A stretch of DNA of 10,191 nucleotides. Origin: an uncultured Alphaproteobacteria bacterium. Lineage in GTDB: Bacteria > Pseudomonadota > Alphaproteobacteria > Rs-D84. Positions 1 to 6,368 of the stretch are shown piece after piece. A model generated the notes under the pieces. That model was not told where the DNA came from and did not search any database. It saw only the letters and a list, made by a program, of their open reading frames with translations. Position numbers and translations under genes: made by a program. The first letter of the stretch is position 1, and each line of letters opens with the position of its first letter. The DNA lies in the NCBI GenBank assembly GCA_947589625.1, contig CANQCM010000027.1:1-10191 (forward strand). Direction: 5' to 3'.

Positions 1-467
1 ACCAGTGGCGCCATGATGTAAATCTTGGTACCAGATGGAATTTTCATTGTCCAATCAACCATTTCTGCAATCGTTTGCGATTTGATAGGCAATCCTGTTA
101 CTGGTGAATGTGGTACGCCAATACGCGCCCACAACAGACGCAAATAATCATAAATTTCCGTAACGGTGCCAACGGTTGAACGCGGATTTCGCGATGTGGT
201 TTTTTGTTCAATAGAAATTGCAGGCGACAGCCCTTCTATCATATCAACATCGGGCTTTTTCTGCATGTCCAGAAATTGGCGCGCATAACTGGACAACGAT
301 TCTACATAGCGACGTTGACCCTCGGCATAAATGGTATTAAATGCCAATGACGATTTGCCTGAACCAGACACGCCAGTAAACACCACCAATTTATTTTTTG
401 GCAGGTCTAAATCAATATTTTTAAGATTATTTTCGCGTGCGCCGCGGATTTTTATTGTTCCAGTCAT
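1..467 (-). CDS. uvrA: UvrA, excinuclease ABC subunit A (N-terminal part, cut by window edge)
   Basis: ATPase subunit of the UvrABC nucleotide excision repair complex; it finds DNA lesions in the cytoplasm and loads UvrB. I translated the reverse strand by hand: 155 residues are present, starting MTGTIKIRGARENNLKNI. The P-loop TGVSGSGKSS lies at about residues 31-40, followed by the family blocks YAEGQRRYVESLS (47-59), EGLSPAISIEQK (78-89) and STVGTVTEIYDYLRLL (97-112). These match UvrA almost residue for residue. PHSPVTGLPI at 119-128 resembles alphaproteobacterial UvrA. The rest of the roughly 950-residue protein lies beyond the left edge. An in-frame ATG at 474-476 would add three residues; neither start has a good Shine-Dalgarno sequence. 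It lies about 50 bases downstream of rpiB on the same strand and is probably the distal gene of that operon, although a TTGAAA-N18-TATTAT promoter-like pair sits in the gap. Confidence 0.97.
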   Translation of the reverse strand, partial: MTGTIKIRGARENNLKNIDLDLPKNKLVVFTGVSGSGKSSLAFNTIYAEGQRRYVESLSSYARQFLDMQKKPDVDMIEGLSPAISIEQKTTSRNPRSTVGTVTEIYDYLRLLWARIGVPHSPVTGLPIKSQTIAEMVDWTMKIPSGTKIYIMAPL

Positions 468-474
468 AGCCCAC

Positions 475-504
475 ATAATATAGTGCAAATAATTATAATT
501 TCAA
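475..504 (-). promoter_or_regulatory. Possible sigma-70-type promoter for uvrA
   Basis: On the minus strand the gap between the rpiB stop (520) and the uvrA start contains TTGAAA, an 18-base spacer and TATTAT, close to the -35/-10 consensus. The -10 box overlaps the alternative upstream ATG at 476. If this promoter is used, the transcript would be nearly leaderless or would start inside the 467 reading frame. The region is AT-rich, so a chance match is quite possible. No hairpin or LexA-type operator was seen in this gap. Confidence 0.25.
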
Positions 505-519
505 TGGGTATCAGTGGAA

Positions 520-966
520 TTATGAAATCTTGTTAATTCTGTTTATGCGGCGCGGAATATTATCAAATGGGCTTTCCAGAAATGCGCGCGCAACAATAAA
601 CGCCATTTCAATATCAATGTCGTCTGCCGCCAATGCCAGTACATTTATATCATCATGAAATCTGTCATCGCGGGCTTGATTTGGTGTTGTACAGCGCGAT
701 GCGCGAATATGTCTGAAACGATTTGCCGCAATCATTACGCCGGCACCAGTACCACATACCAATATACCGCGTGATTTTTTGTCGGACGCCATGGCGTCTG
801 CCACAGATTGTGCAACATCTGGATAATCTGCCATTTTATTTGGGTCATCAACACCTAAATTTACAACGGTATAACCAACCGCAGTCAGCATTTCAATCAA
901 ATATAACTTCAAGCCTACCCCGCGATGATCGGCGGCGATATATATTTTAGATATTGTTTTGTTCAT
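520..966 (-). CDS. rpiB: Ribose-5-phosphate isomerase B
   Basis: Interconverts ribose 5-phosphate and ribulose 5-phosphate in the non-oxidative pentose phosphate pathway; a cytosolic enzyme of the RpiB/LacAB family. The 148-residue product matches the usual length of about 150. Family landmarks are visible: IAADHRG at 10-16 (the sugar-phosphate-binding Asp-His pair), DYPD at 47-50, the catalytic cysteine in CGTGAG (C71), and the ring-opening histidine in FHDDINVLAL (H104). I chose the ATG at 966 rather than one 33 bases upstream, because the protein then begins like other RpiBs and an AAGGA at 976-980 lies nine bases before it. The start overlaps the bactofilin stop as ATGA, which suggests translational coupling. 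RpiB proteins can act on allose phosphate, but an isomerase role in central metabolism is the simplest reading. Confidence 0.93.
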   Translation of the reverse strand: MNKTISKIYIAADHRGVGLKLYLIEMLTAVGYTVVNLGVDDPNKMADYPDVAQSVADAMASDKKSRGILVCGTGAGVMIAANRFRHIRASRCTTPNQARDDRFHDDINVLALAADDIDIEMAFIVARAFLESPFDNIPRRINRINKIS

Positions 967-1313
967 TTTTCTTTGTCCTTGCGTTTGGTCAATTTGCATT
1001 CCAGTGCTGTATTGCCTGTTATATTCAATGTGTGATATGACAATGTGCCTGACATTTGTGCGGCACTGAACATATTTGCCGTTGATACAGTTGCAGGCCC
1101 GTCCAGTGTCCCATGCAAGAACAGATTTGTCGCGACCACTTTGCCAACAACCTTGCCACCGCGACCAATAACCACCGTTTCGGCGGTAATATTGCCGATA
1201 ACTGTTCCATGAATCTGAACCGTGTGGTCAGTTTTCATGTCGCCTGTCAATTTGCAACCTGCGCCAATAATTGTTGGCGATTGTTTTTCTTTTGCGTTTG
1301 TAAATGCCAGCAT
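963..1313 (-). CDS. Bactofilin family polymer-forming cytoskeletal protein
   Basis: Bactofilins form nucleotide-independent beta-helical filaments on the inner face of the cytoplasmic membrane and position cell-wall or stalk-forming enzymes. This 116-residue protein has a short N-terminal tail (about 1-12), then one bactofilin domain (about 14-107) of short beta repeats such as TIIGAGCKLTGDM, VQIHGTVIGNI and VVIGRGGKVVGKV, ending in a lysine-rich tail. Length and layout are typical. It lies four bases downstream of the M23 peptidase gene, the partner arrangement known for BacA-LmdC in stalked alphaproteobacteria and for CcmA with Csd-type peptidases in Helicobacter. Its ribosome-binding site sits in the last codons of that gene, so the two are probably translated together. 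The stop codon overlaps the rpiB start. Role in shape or localised wall synthesis is inferred from family and context. Confidence 0.9.
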   Translation of the reverse strand: MLAFTNAKEKQSPTIIGAGCKLTGDMKTDHTVQIHGTVIGNITAETVVIGRGGKVVGKVVATNLFLHGTLDGPATVSTANMFSAAQMSGTLSYHTLNITGNTALECKLTKRKDKEK

Positions 1314-1317
1314 TTCC

Positions 1318-2595
1318 TTATTCCTTTACAAATTTTGTTGGGTCAAATGGCACACCTTTGTACCGAATTTCATAATGCAAGTGTGGGCCCGTTGAACGAC
1401 CTGTTGATCCGCCCAACCCTACCACCGTGCCAGGGCGCACCCAATCGCCGCGCGATACTGTTATCTGCGACAGGTGCCCATACAGTGTTGTAAAGCCCAA
1501 TCCGTGATCAATTTCAACCGTTGTACCATATCCAACGCGTTCGCCCGCAGACACCACGCGCCCAGGTGCAACCGCCATTAATTCTGTACCGATTTTGCCT
1601 GCGAAATCAATGCCGCGGTGACGTTTTGGCTGGCCTGTAAATGGGTCTTTGCGCATGCCAAAGTTTGATGTAACGCGTACAGATTTTACAGGTGCGCCAA
1701 ATGGTAATATGGTGGTCAATTTGCTTAAACCAGACCATAATTCCAATGAATCAGCCAATTTTTGATATTTTGGGTCAAGTTCTGCCCCGAAATCAATTGG
1801 TGAAAATGCCGCGCCAACCAATGGACTGGAATATTTATTTGCATTGGCAATAAGTGTATTTTGGTTTACCCCTAATGTTGCCACCGTTGAACTGACTTTC
1901 TTTAATTTTGCGCGCAGTTCTTCAATTTTGTCTGACGCCAATTTAGACACAGAATCTATGATTTGGGCGTCCGCTTCGCTGATTGCGAACATATTTTCAG
2001 CCAATTGATTATTGCGGCGCTTTAATTCTTCGTTTTCTGCGCGTGTCAATTCATATTCAGCCGACAATTCTGACAGTTTTGTATATTCTGCGGTATATTC
2101 ATCGTTTTCAAACATTTCGGTGATACGCGTTTGCAAGAAATCTAATTCACCAGATGTTTTTGCGCGCGATTTCATCAAATCTTCTTTTTCAGAATCAGAC
2201 AATTTTTTGGTATTCAAAATCTTGTCATCAATAACATTTAAGTTCTTGGTTAATTCATTGTATTTACTTAAATATGTCTGCAAATCGGTCATTTGACGGG
2301 TGTGCAGTGCGCGTGCCTGTTCCAATTGTTGTGTGCGGTGCTGTAATAATGGGCGATGATACACAAAGACATATGTTGACCATGCTGCCCAAGTAAACAA
2401 TCCGACCTTGGCACAGAATTTTGTAAAACGCCAAAAACTGGATTGATTATATGTATAAACATTACCGCGTGGGGTGTCCATCACTGTAAATTCGCGCGGT
2501 GGAAAAATGCGCGTAATAAACCGCCACAACGCACGAAACGGCGCGGTTATCAATGCCCACAGTGATGTAAAATGTCGTGTTATAAAGTTTATCAT
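1318..2595 (-). CDS. Membrane-anchored coiled-coil M23 (LytM-type) metallopeptidase
   Basis: Predicted zinc endopeptidase that cuts peptidoglycan cross-bridges or stem peptides in the periplasm. The 425 residues show a basic, aromatic-rich N-terminal segment (about 1-55), one membrane span (about 62-78), a long Glu/Lys/Leu-rich coiled coil (about 82-240), a linker, and a C-terminal M23 domain (about 298-422). Zinc and catalytic residues are all present: HRGID (H326, D330), YGH (H374) and HLH (H405, H407), so it should be active and not a degenerate EnvC/NlpD-type activator. The N-terminus before the span should be cytoplasmic and could contact the bactofilin encoded next. This matches the LmdC-like partner of bactofilins. 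The start at 2595 lies five bases after the methyltransferase stop; no strong Shine-Dalgarno sequence is visible, so coupling is likely. The exact substrate bond cannot be told from sequence. Confidence 0.92.
   Translation of the reverse strand: MINFITRHFTSLWALITAPFRALWRFITRIFPPREFTVMDTPRGNVYTYNQSSFWRFTKFCAKVGLFTWAAWSTYVFVYHRPLLQHRTQQLEQARALHTRQMTDLQTYLSKYNELTKNLNVIDDKILNTKKLSDSEKEDLMKSRAKTSGELDFLQTRITEMFENDEYTAEYTKLSELSAEYELTRAENEELKRRNNQLAENMFAISEADAQIIDSVSKLASDKIEELRAKLKKVSSTVATLGVNQNTLIANANKYSSPLVGAAFSPIDFGAELDPKYQKLADSLELWSGLSKLTTILPFGAPVKSVRVTSNFGMRKDPFTGQPKRHRGIDFAGKIGTELMAVAPGRVVSAGERVGYGTTVEIDHGLGFTTLYGHLSQITVSRGDWVRPGTVVGLGGSTGRSTGPHLHYEIRYKGVPFDPTKFVKE
1322..1327 (-). promoter_or_regulatory. 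Bactofilin ribosome-binding site inside the M23 gene
   Basis: The minus strand reads AAAGGA, then eight bases, then the bactofilin ATG at 1313. The motif spans the penultimate codons of the peptidase gene, whose stop (1320-1318) lies between the site and the start. A second AAGGA at 1315-1319 is too close to the ATG to be optimal. This fixes the 1313 start and implies coupled translation. Confidence 0.6.
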
Positions 2596-2600
2596 GTCTG

Positions 2601-3272
2601 TTAAAGTCTAGCCAATGCATCGTCAATAGTCAAGCCATGACGTAATACATCAGAATTATTCATAGAAATCGCCCTATGTATGACGGTCGGGCTGTGAACA
2701 CCCAATCGCGCACGAATAATAACCCGTTCGGCAACTGTGCCTGCGCCAAATAAAGGGTATATATTTATGTCGCCAAATCGGTCGGAAATTGCCGAAATAA
2801 CGCGTGCAGATACGCCTGAATCAACAATAGTACATAATATACCCCGTGGGCGAACGCGTGCAGCGCATTTTGTAAACCATTTGTCCAAATCTGCATTATG
2901 ATGTGCCGCATGACGCGCAGGTGTACCATTAAAATATGGCGGATTTGTTAAAACCAAATCAAATGTACGCGCAGTACGCCATTTATAGATATCTGTATTT
3001 ATCAATTCTATTTCGCGATTATTTAATTTCGCGTTTTTTTCGCACTCCGCCAGCATTTGTGGCGATAAATCAATTCCTGTAATGGCGGCGTCTGGAAAAC
3101 GCGACGCCCAACACAGCGCAACGCCACCTGTGCCAATGCCCACGTCCAGCATTGTTTTAGCATTGCCTGCCGCGGACGCCAGCCATACGGCATCAGATGT
3201 TGGGTTATAATGACCGCGCCACATATTGACGCGACCACCCATCAGGGTAAAAATTTCTTGTTTTTCTGGCAT
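2601..3272 (-). CDS. TrmN6-like SAM-dependent N6-adenine methyltransferase (tRNA1(Val)-type)
   Basis: Class I Rossmann-fold methyltransferase, most similar in layout to COG4123, the family of the E. coli enzyme that makes m6A37 in tRNA1(Val). From the ATG at 3272 it is 223 residues. Visible motifs are MGGRV at 11-15, the SAM-binding loop DVGIGTGG (43-50), GIDLS at 66-70 (acidic ribose-binding residue), and the catalytic NPPY (110-113) typical of amino-methylation of adenine. It is probably the first gene of the minus-strand operon. A start at 3311 is possible but would add a 13-residue hydrophobic extension and overlap the divergent gene, so I prefer 3272; an imperfect AGG lies just before it. 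The tRNA target is inferred from the family; a related glutamine or rRNA methyltransferase cannot be fully excluded. Confidence 0.82.
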   Translation of the reverse strand: MPEKQEIFTLMGGRVNMWRGHYNPTSDAVWLASAAGNAKTMLDVGIGTGGVALCWASRFPDAAITGIDLSPQMLAECEKNAKLNNREIELINTDIYKWRTARTFDLVLTNPPYFNGTPARHAAHHNADLDKWFTKCAARVRPRGILCTIVDSGVSARVISAISDRFGDINIYPLFGAGTVAERVIIRARLGVHSPTVIHRAISMNNSDVLRHGLTIDDALARL

Positions 3273-3283
3273 GCCTATATAAT
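3255..3283 (+). promoter_or_regulatory. Possible promoter in the 37-bp divergent gap
   Basis: A perfect TATAAT at 3278-3283 lies 27 bases before the ATG of the membrane-protein gene, with a weak TTCTTG at 3255-3260 seventeen bases upstream. The same AT-rich stretch carries a minus-strand TTGCCT-N18-TTATAT pair, but that would leave almost no leader for the methyltransferase gene. Both genes must be driven from this short gap or from inside each other. Confidence 0.35.
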
Positions 3284-3309
3284 AATTCAACAAAAATAAA
3301 AGGCAAGCC

Positions 3310-4320
3310 ATGTTTGAAAATATAAATGTTGTTCAAAGTGCCGTCAGTGCATTTAATAATGCCGCGTTGGCTGGGCCTGCGTTTTTATGGTGGGCGATTT
3401 TATCATTGCCGTTGATGGCATTAGTATGGTTTTATGGCAATGAATTAATAGAAAAAATCGGCTGGTCACGGCATAATTTGACAGAAAAATGCGCACTGTA
3501 TTCTGTGGCATTTGCTGCCACGTGGGTTGTATTGTTCGGTGGTAATTATGGTGTGTTGCGCGATTGGGTGTCTGTATTGCCCTATTTGACGGATGTGATT
3601 TTATTTTTGTCGTCAATATTTATTACATCGCATATAAATCATACATTTGGATTTCGTCAATTAAAGCAAATGTCGCGTGCGCGGCGGTGGGCAACAATTG
3701 CAATCATTTTCAGTATTATGGCAATTATTGGATTGTCTGATACACATACTTGGTGGGCGCCATTTATGCAGATTGGCGCGGCGATAATTGGTTATCTGAT
3801 TGGGCGATATGCACATGCCAAGATGCGCCCTGTTTCAGGTTCTTTGTTAATTTTAATGACGATAACAACCGCGATTTTAATGCAACCTGAATTTTTCCGC
3901 TTTGGTATGTTGGGCGGATTGACGTTGTTTCATCTGGCAGGTTTGTTATCGGTTGGTGTGGCGGCAACTGCAACAGTTGCATTACGTAATGTGCAACCAC
4001 GTGCCAAGATTTCACACAGCGCGTACATTAAATTAAAATGGCTGGCGCGATTTATTGCTGCGTTATGCATTGTATTGTTTGTTATGACCGAATCAGTGCC
4101 GATGTTCTTTGCGACATTGGGCGTTTGTCTGGTTTCATTTGCGTTGTCTATATATCATCTGGAACGCAAAAGCGATGCGCTGGGGAATTTGATGTTTGCG
4201 ATAACATTATTCGCGTTTGGTGTTATAACAACATTGCCAGTTATTTCTGCACTGGGTGTATTGTTGTGGAAAAGCAACCCACATGACAATGTTTGGCGTG
4301 AAGTAAAGTTCTTGTTATAA
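3310..4320 (+). CDS. Polytopic inner-membrane protein of unknown family (about 10 spans)
   Basis: I do not recognise this 336-residue protein. It is almost wholly hydrophobic, with likely membrane spans near residues 23-41, 62-77, 91-107, 126-141, 152-167, 176-190, 199-219, 244-260, 264-282 and a long stretch 293-319 that may be one or two spans. Basic loops (for example RQLKQMSRARR at 116-126 and RNVQPRAK at 226-233) suggest the orientation. It is rich in Trp and Phe. I see no transporter signature, no conserved acidic catalytic pair and no signal peptide. The start has a good AAAAGG at 3298-3303, six bases before the ATG. It precedes lpxA by 77 bases on the same strand, so an envelope role such as lipid or glycan handling is possible, but only by association. 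Confidence 0.85.
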   Translation: MFENINVVQSAVSAFNNAALAGPAFLWWAILSLPLMALVWFYGNELIEKIGWSRHNLTEKCALYSVAFAATWVVLFGGNYGVLRDWVSVLPYLTDVILFLSSIFITSHINHTFGFRQLKQMSRARRWATIAIIFSIMAIIGLSDTHTWWAPFMQIGAAIIGYLIGRYAHAKMRPVSGSLLILMTITTAILMQPEFFRFGMLGGLTLFHLAGLLSVGVAATATVALRNVQPRAKISHSAYIKLKWLARFIAALCIVLFVMTESVPMFFATLGVCLVSFALSIYHLERKSDALGNLMFAITLFAFGVITTLPVISALGVLLWKSNPHDNVWREVKFLL

Positions 4321-4386
4321 TTCGTTATATTTCTTTAATACCAATTATTGCAGTTATGCGATATTATTTTGTCATATTATGATTAT

Positions 4387-4391
4387 AAAGG
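4387..4391 (+). promoter_or_regulatory. lpxA ribosome-binding site
   Basis: AAAGG lies six bases before the ATG at 4398, good spacing that fixes this start. The 77-base gap before lpxA (4321-4397) is AT-rich with several TATTAT-like boxes (4362-4367 and 4375-4380), but none has a convincing -35 partner, and no terminator hairpin was seen. lpxA may therefore be read through from the upstream membrane-protein gene. Confidence 0.6.
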
Positions 4392-4397
4392 TAAAAA

Positions 4398-5204
4398 ATG
4401 ACATTTATTCATCAAACTGCAATTGTTAGTGATGGTGCAAAAATTGGTGCAGATTGCAAAATTGGCCCGTTTTGTCGTGTAGGCCCAAATGTTGTTTTGG
4501 GCGACCGTGTTGAACTGATTTCCAGTGTCGTTATTGACGGCAAAACATCAATTGGTGATGATTCTATTGTTTATCCGTTTGCAGTTTTGGGCGTCATGAG
4601 CCAAGACTTGAAGTGGCAAGATGAAAACACTATGACAGGTCTGCGCATTGGTAAACGTTGCCGCATTCGCGAATATGTAACGATTCATTCTGGGACACCT
4701 GCGTCTGATGGTACGGTTATTGGCGATGACTGTCAGATTATGGTTAATGCGCATGTCGGGCATGATTGCAAGATTGGTAATAATGTTGTCATGTCTAATC
4801 TGGTTCAGGTTGCAGGTCATGTTGAAATAGAAGACTATGCGATTTTGTCTGGTGGTGTTATGGTGTTGCAATTCGCGCGTATTGGGCGAAATGCGTTTAT
4901 CGGTGGTATGTCTGGCGTTGGCAATGATATTTTACCGTATGCGATTTATGACGGCACGCCCCGTGCAGTATATCGCACAATAAATCGTGTTGGATTAATG
5001 CGCCATGGATTTACAAACGAAGATATGCATGCGATTCATACAGTATATTCCGCTGTTTTTCGCGACAGCGAGGGTACTGTTGCAGATCGCTTGAACAAAG
5101 TTCGCAAAGAAGTTAAACATAATAAATATGCAATGGACGCCATAGATTTTATTGAAAATCGTTCTAAACGTGGAATCGGCACATCTAAAAATGTCCAAGA
5201 TTAA
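4398..5204 (+). CDS. lpxA: LpxA, acyl-ACP--UDP-N-acetylglucosamine O-acyltransferase
   Basis: First step of lipid A synthesis: transfers a 3-hydroxyacyl chain from acyl-ACP to the 3-OH of UDP-GlcNAc in the cytoplasm. The 268-residue product (E. coli: 262) begins with hexapeptide repeats of a left-handed beta helix (IGADCKIGPFCRVG and similar, to about residue 185) and ends in a helical domain. The catalytic histidine is in NAHVGHDC (H122, E. coli H125); H119 (H122) and H141 (H144) are also kept, as is D70 of SQDLK. G170 matches E. coli G173, the chain-length ruler, which suggests long acyl chains. Differences from E. coli are L157 for H160, V198 for E200 and H203 for R205. lpxB starts inside its last codons, as expected for an lpxA-lpxB operon. 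Confidence 0.95.
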   Translation: MTFIHQTAIVSDGAKIGADCKIGPFCRVGPNVVLGDRVELISSVVIDGKTSIGDDSIVYPFAVLGVMSQDLKWQDENTMTGLRIGKRCRIREYVTIHSGTPASDGTVIGDDCQIMVNAHVGHDCKIGNNVVMSNLVQVAGHVEIEDYAILSGGVMVLQFARIGRNAFIGGMSGVGNDILPYAIYDGTPRAVYRTINRVGLMRHGFTNEDMHAIHTVYSAVFRDSEGTVADRLNKVRKEVKHNKYAMDAIDFIENRSKRGIGTSKNVQD

Positions 5205-6345
5205 GAAACCAAAAATTTTTATCATTGCAGGCGAAGTTTCTGGCGATGTTCTGGGGGCGCGTATTATGCGTCAAATGCCCGATGTTGAATTTGTAGGCAT
5301 TGGTGGCGAAAATATGATGGCGGCGGGTTTATCGCCAATATTTCCATTGGGCGATTTGGCAATTATGGGCATTGCCGAGGTTGTATTTCATGCGCGAACA
5401 TTGACACACAGAATACATCAAACTGTTTCGGCAATAATTGAACAAAAGCCGGATATGGTTTTGACAATTGATTCGCCTGGGTTTGCGCGCAGTGTTATAA
5501 CAGGTTTGCGCAAATCAAAACTTGGCGCAGAATTAATTACACATGGTATGCGGTTTCATCATTTTGTTGCACCCCAAGTTTGGGCATGGCGCGCATCGCG
5601 TGCGAAAAAATATGCAAAAACATTTGATAAACTGTATGCGTTTTTTGATTTTGAATTGCCGTATTTTACAAAATATGGTCTGGACACAATGGCGGTTGGT
5701 CACCCGATTGCAGACGAATTGTTGAATAAAAAACACCCTGCCCGTAAATCAGATGAAAAAATAATCGCTCTTATTCCAGGCAGCCGCTTGGGCGAAGTTG
5801 AACGACTGATGCCATTAATGCAAGATGTTGCACAACAATTAGTTGCAGATAAATATATCGGGTATCGTTTTGTTATACCAACTGTGGAAACAACAGATAA
5901 ATATGTTCGCGCACATGTAAAAAAATGGTCGGTGCCTGTGGAAATTGTGCCGTCTGAATCGCGATATGATTTATATGAAAAAACATATATTGCCATCGCC
6001 GCCAGTGGTACTGTTTCTGCGGAATTAGCAATGATGCATGTGCCTGCGATTATTGTATATAAAATGAACCCAATAACTGTTTGGTTGGCGCGACGCTTGA
6101 TTGATATAAAATGGGTGTCGTTGGTCAATATTTTATTAAATCGTACAGTCTACCCCGAATTATTGGGCAATGATGCAAATACAGAAAATGTATTGAATCA
6201 AGTTCAACAGTTAACCATTCCATCTGTGCGCGAAAAAATGATAATGGGACTGAAATCTGCTGATAAAATTTGGCGGCGCGATAATGGTGGCGCAATATCA
6301 ATGATTGCAGACGATATTCGCAAAACAATTAAATCTGAAAAATAA
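5191..6345 (+). CDS. lpxB: LpxB, lipid-A-disaccharide synthase
   Basis: Peripheral-membrane GT19 glycosyltransferase that joins UDP-2,3-diacylglucosamine and lipid X to give the beta-1,6 disaccharide of lipid A. From the ATG at 5191 it has 384 residues, close to the E. coli 382. Family blocks in order: IIAGEVSGD (11-19), GIGGENMMAAG (36-46), the catalytic-Asp region DSPGFARS (94-101), VAPQVWAWR (126-134), VGHPIADE (169-176), IPGSRLGEVERL (195-206) and SGTVSAELA (272-280), then SLVNILL with the conserved Asn (310-316). An upstream in-frame ATG at 5152 would add 13 residues unlike LpxB, so 5191 is preferred; this makes a 14-base overlap with lpxA. No strong Shine-Dalgarno sequence precedes it, which suggests translational coupling. 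Confidence 0.96.
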   Translation: MSKIKKPKIFIIAGEVSGDVLGARIMRQMPDVEFVGIGGENMMAAGLSPIFPLGDLAIMGIAEVVFHARTLTHRIHQTVSAIIEQKPDMVLTIDSPGFARSVITGLRKSKLGAELITHGMRFHHFVAPQVWAWRASRAKKYAKTFDKLYAFFDFELPYFTKYGLDTMAVGHPIADELLNKKHPARKSDEKIIALIPGSRLGEVERLMPLMQDVAQQLVADKYIGYRFVIPTVETTDKYVRAHVKKWSVPVEIVPSESRYDLYEKTYIAIAASGTVSAELAMMHVPAIIVYKMNPITVWLARRLIDIKWVSLVNILLNRTVYPELLGNDANTENVLNQVQQLTIPSVREKMIMGLKSADKIWRRDNGGAISMIADDIRKTIKSEK

Positions 6346-6368
6346 TTTATATATTTTTATATTAAATT
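6344..6368 (+). other. AT-only imperfect inverted repeat between convergent genes
   Basis: The 16-base gap between the lpxB stop and the stop of the facing gene lies in an imperfect palindrome: AATTTATATA, a four-T loop, then its complement with one extra T. It might serve as a weak two-way terminator, but it has no G-C pairs and would be unstable. No better terminator was found at this convergent junction. Confidence 0.25.

Noticed and set aside
967..999. Longer rpiB form starting at 999
   Set aside because: The extra 11 residues lie within the bactofilin coding region and are unlike RpiB; the ATG at 966 has a well-spaced AAGGA.
1113..1493. 126-codon plus-strand frame opposite bactofilin and the M23 C-terminus
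   Set aside because: Both strongly supported minus-strand genes cover it; the composition looks random and Cys-rich.
3273..3311. Longer methyltransferase form starting at 3311
   Set aside because: It adds a short hydrophobic stretch not expected in a cytosolic tRNA enzyme and overlaps the start of the divergent gene.
5152..5190. Longer LpxB form starting at 5152
   Set aside because: The 13 extra residues do not match LpxB N-termini and lie in lpxA coding sequence; the ATG at 5191 gives the normal length.
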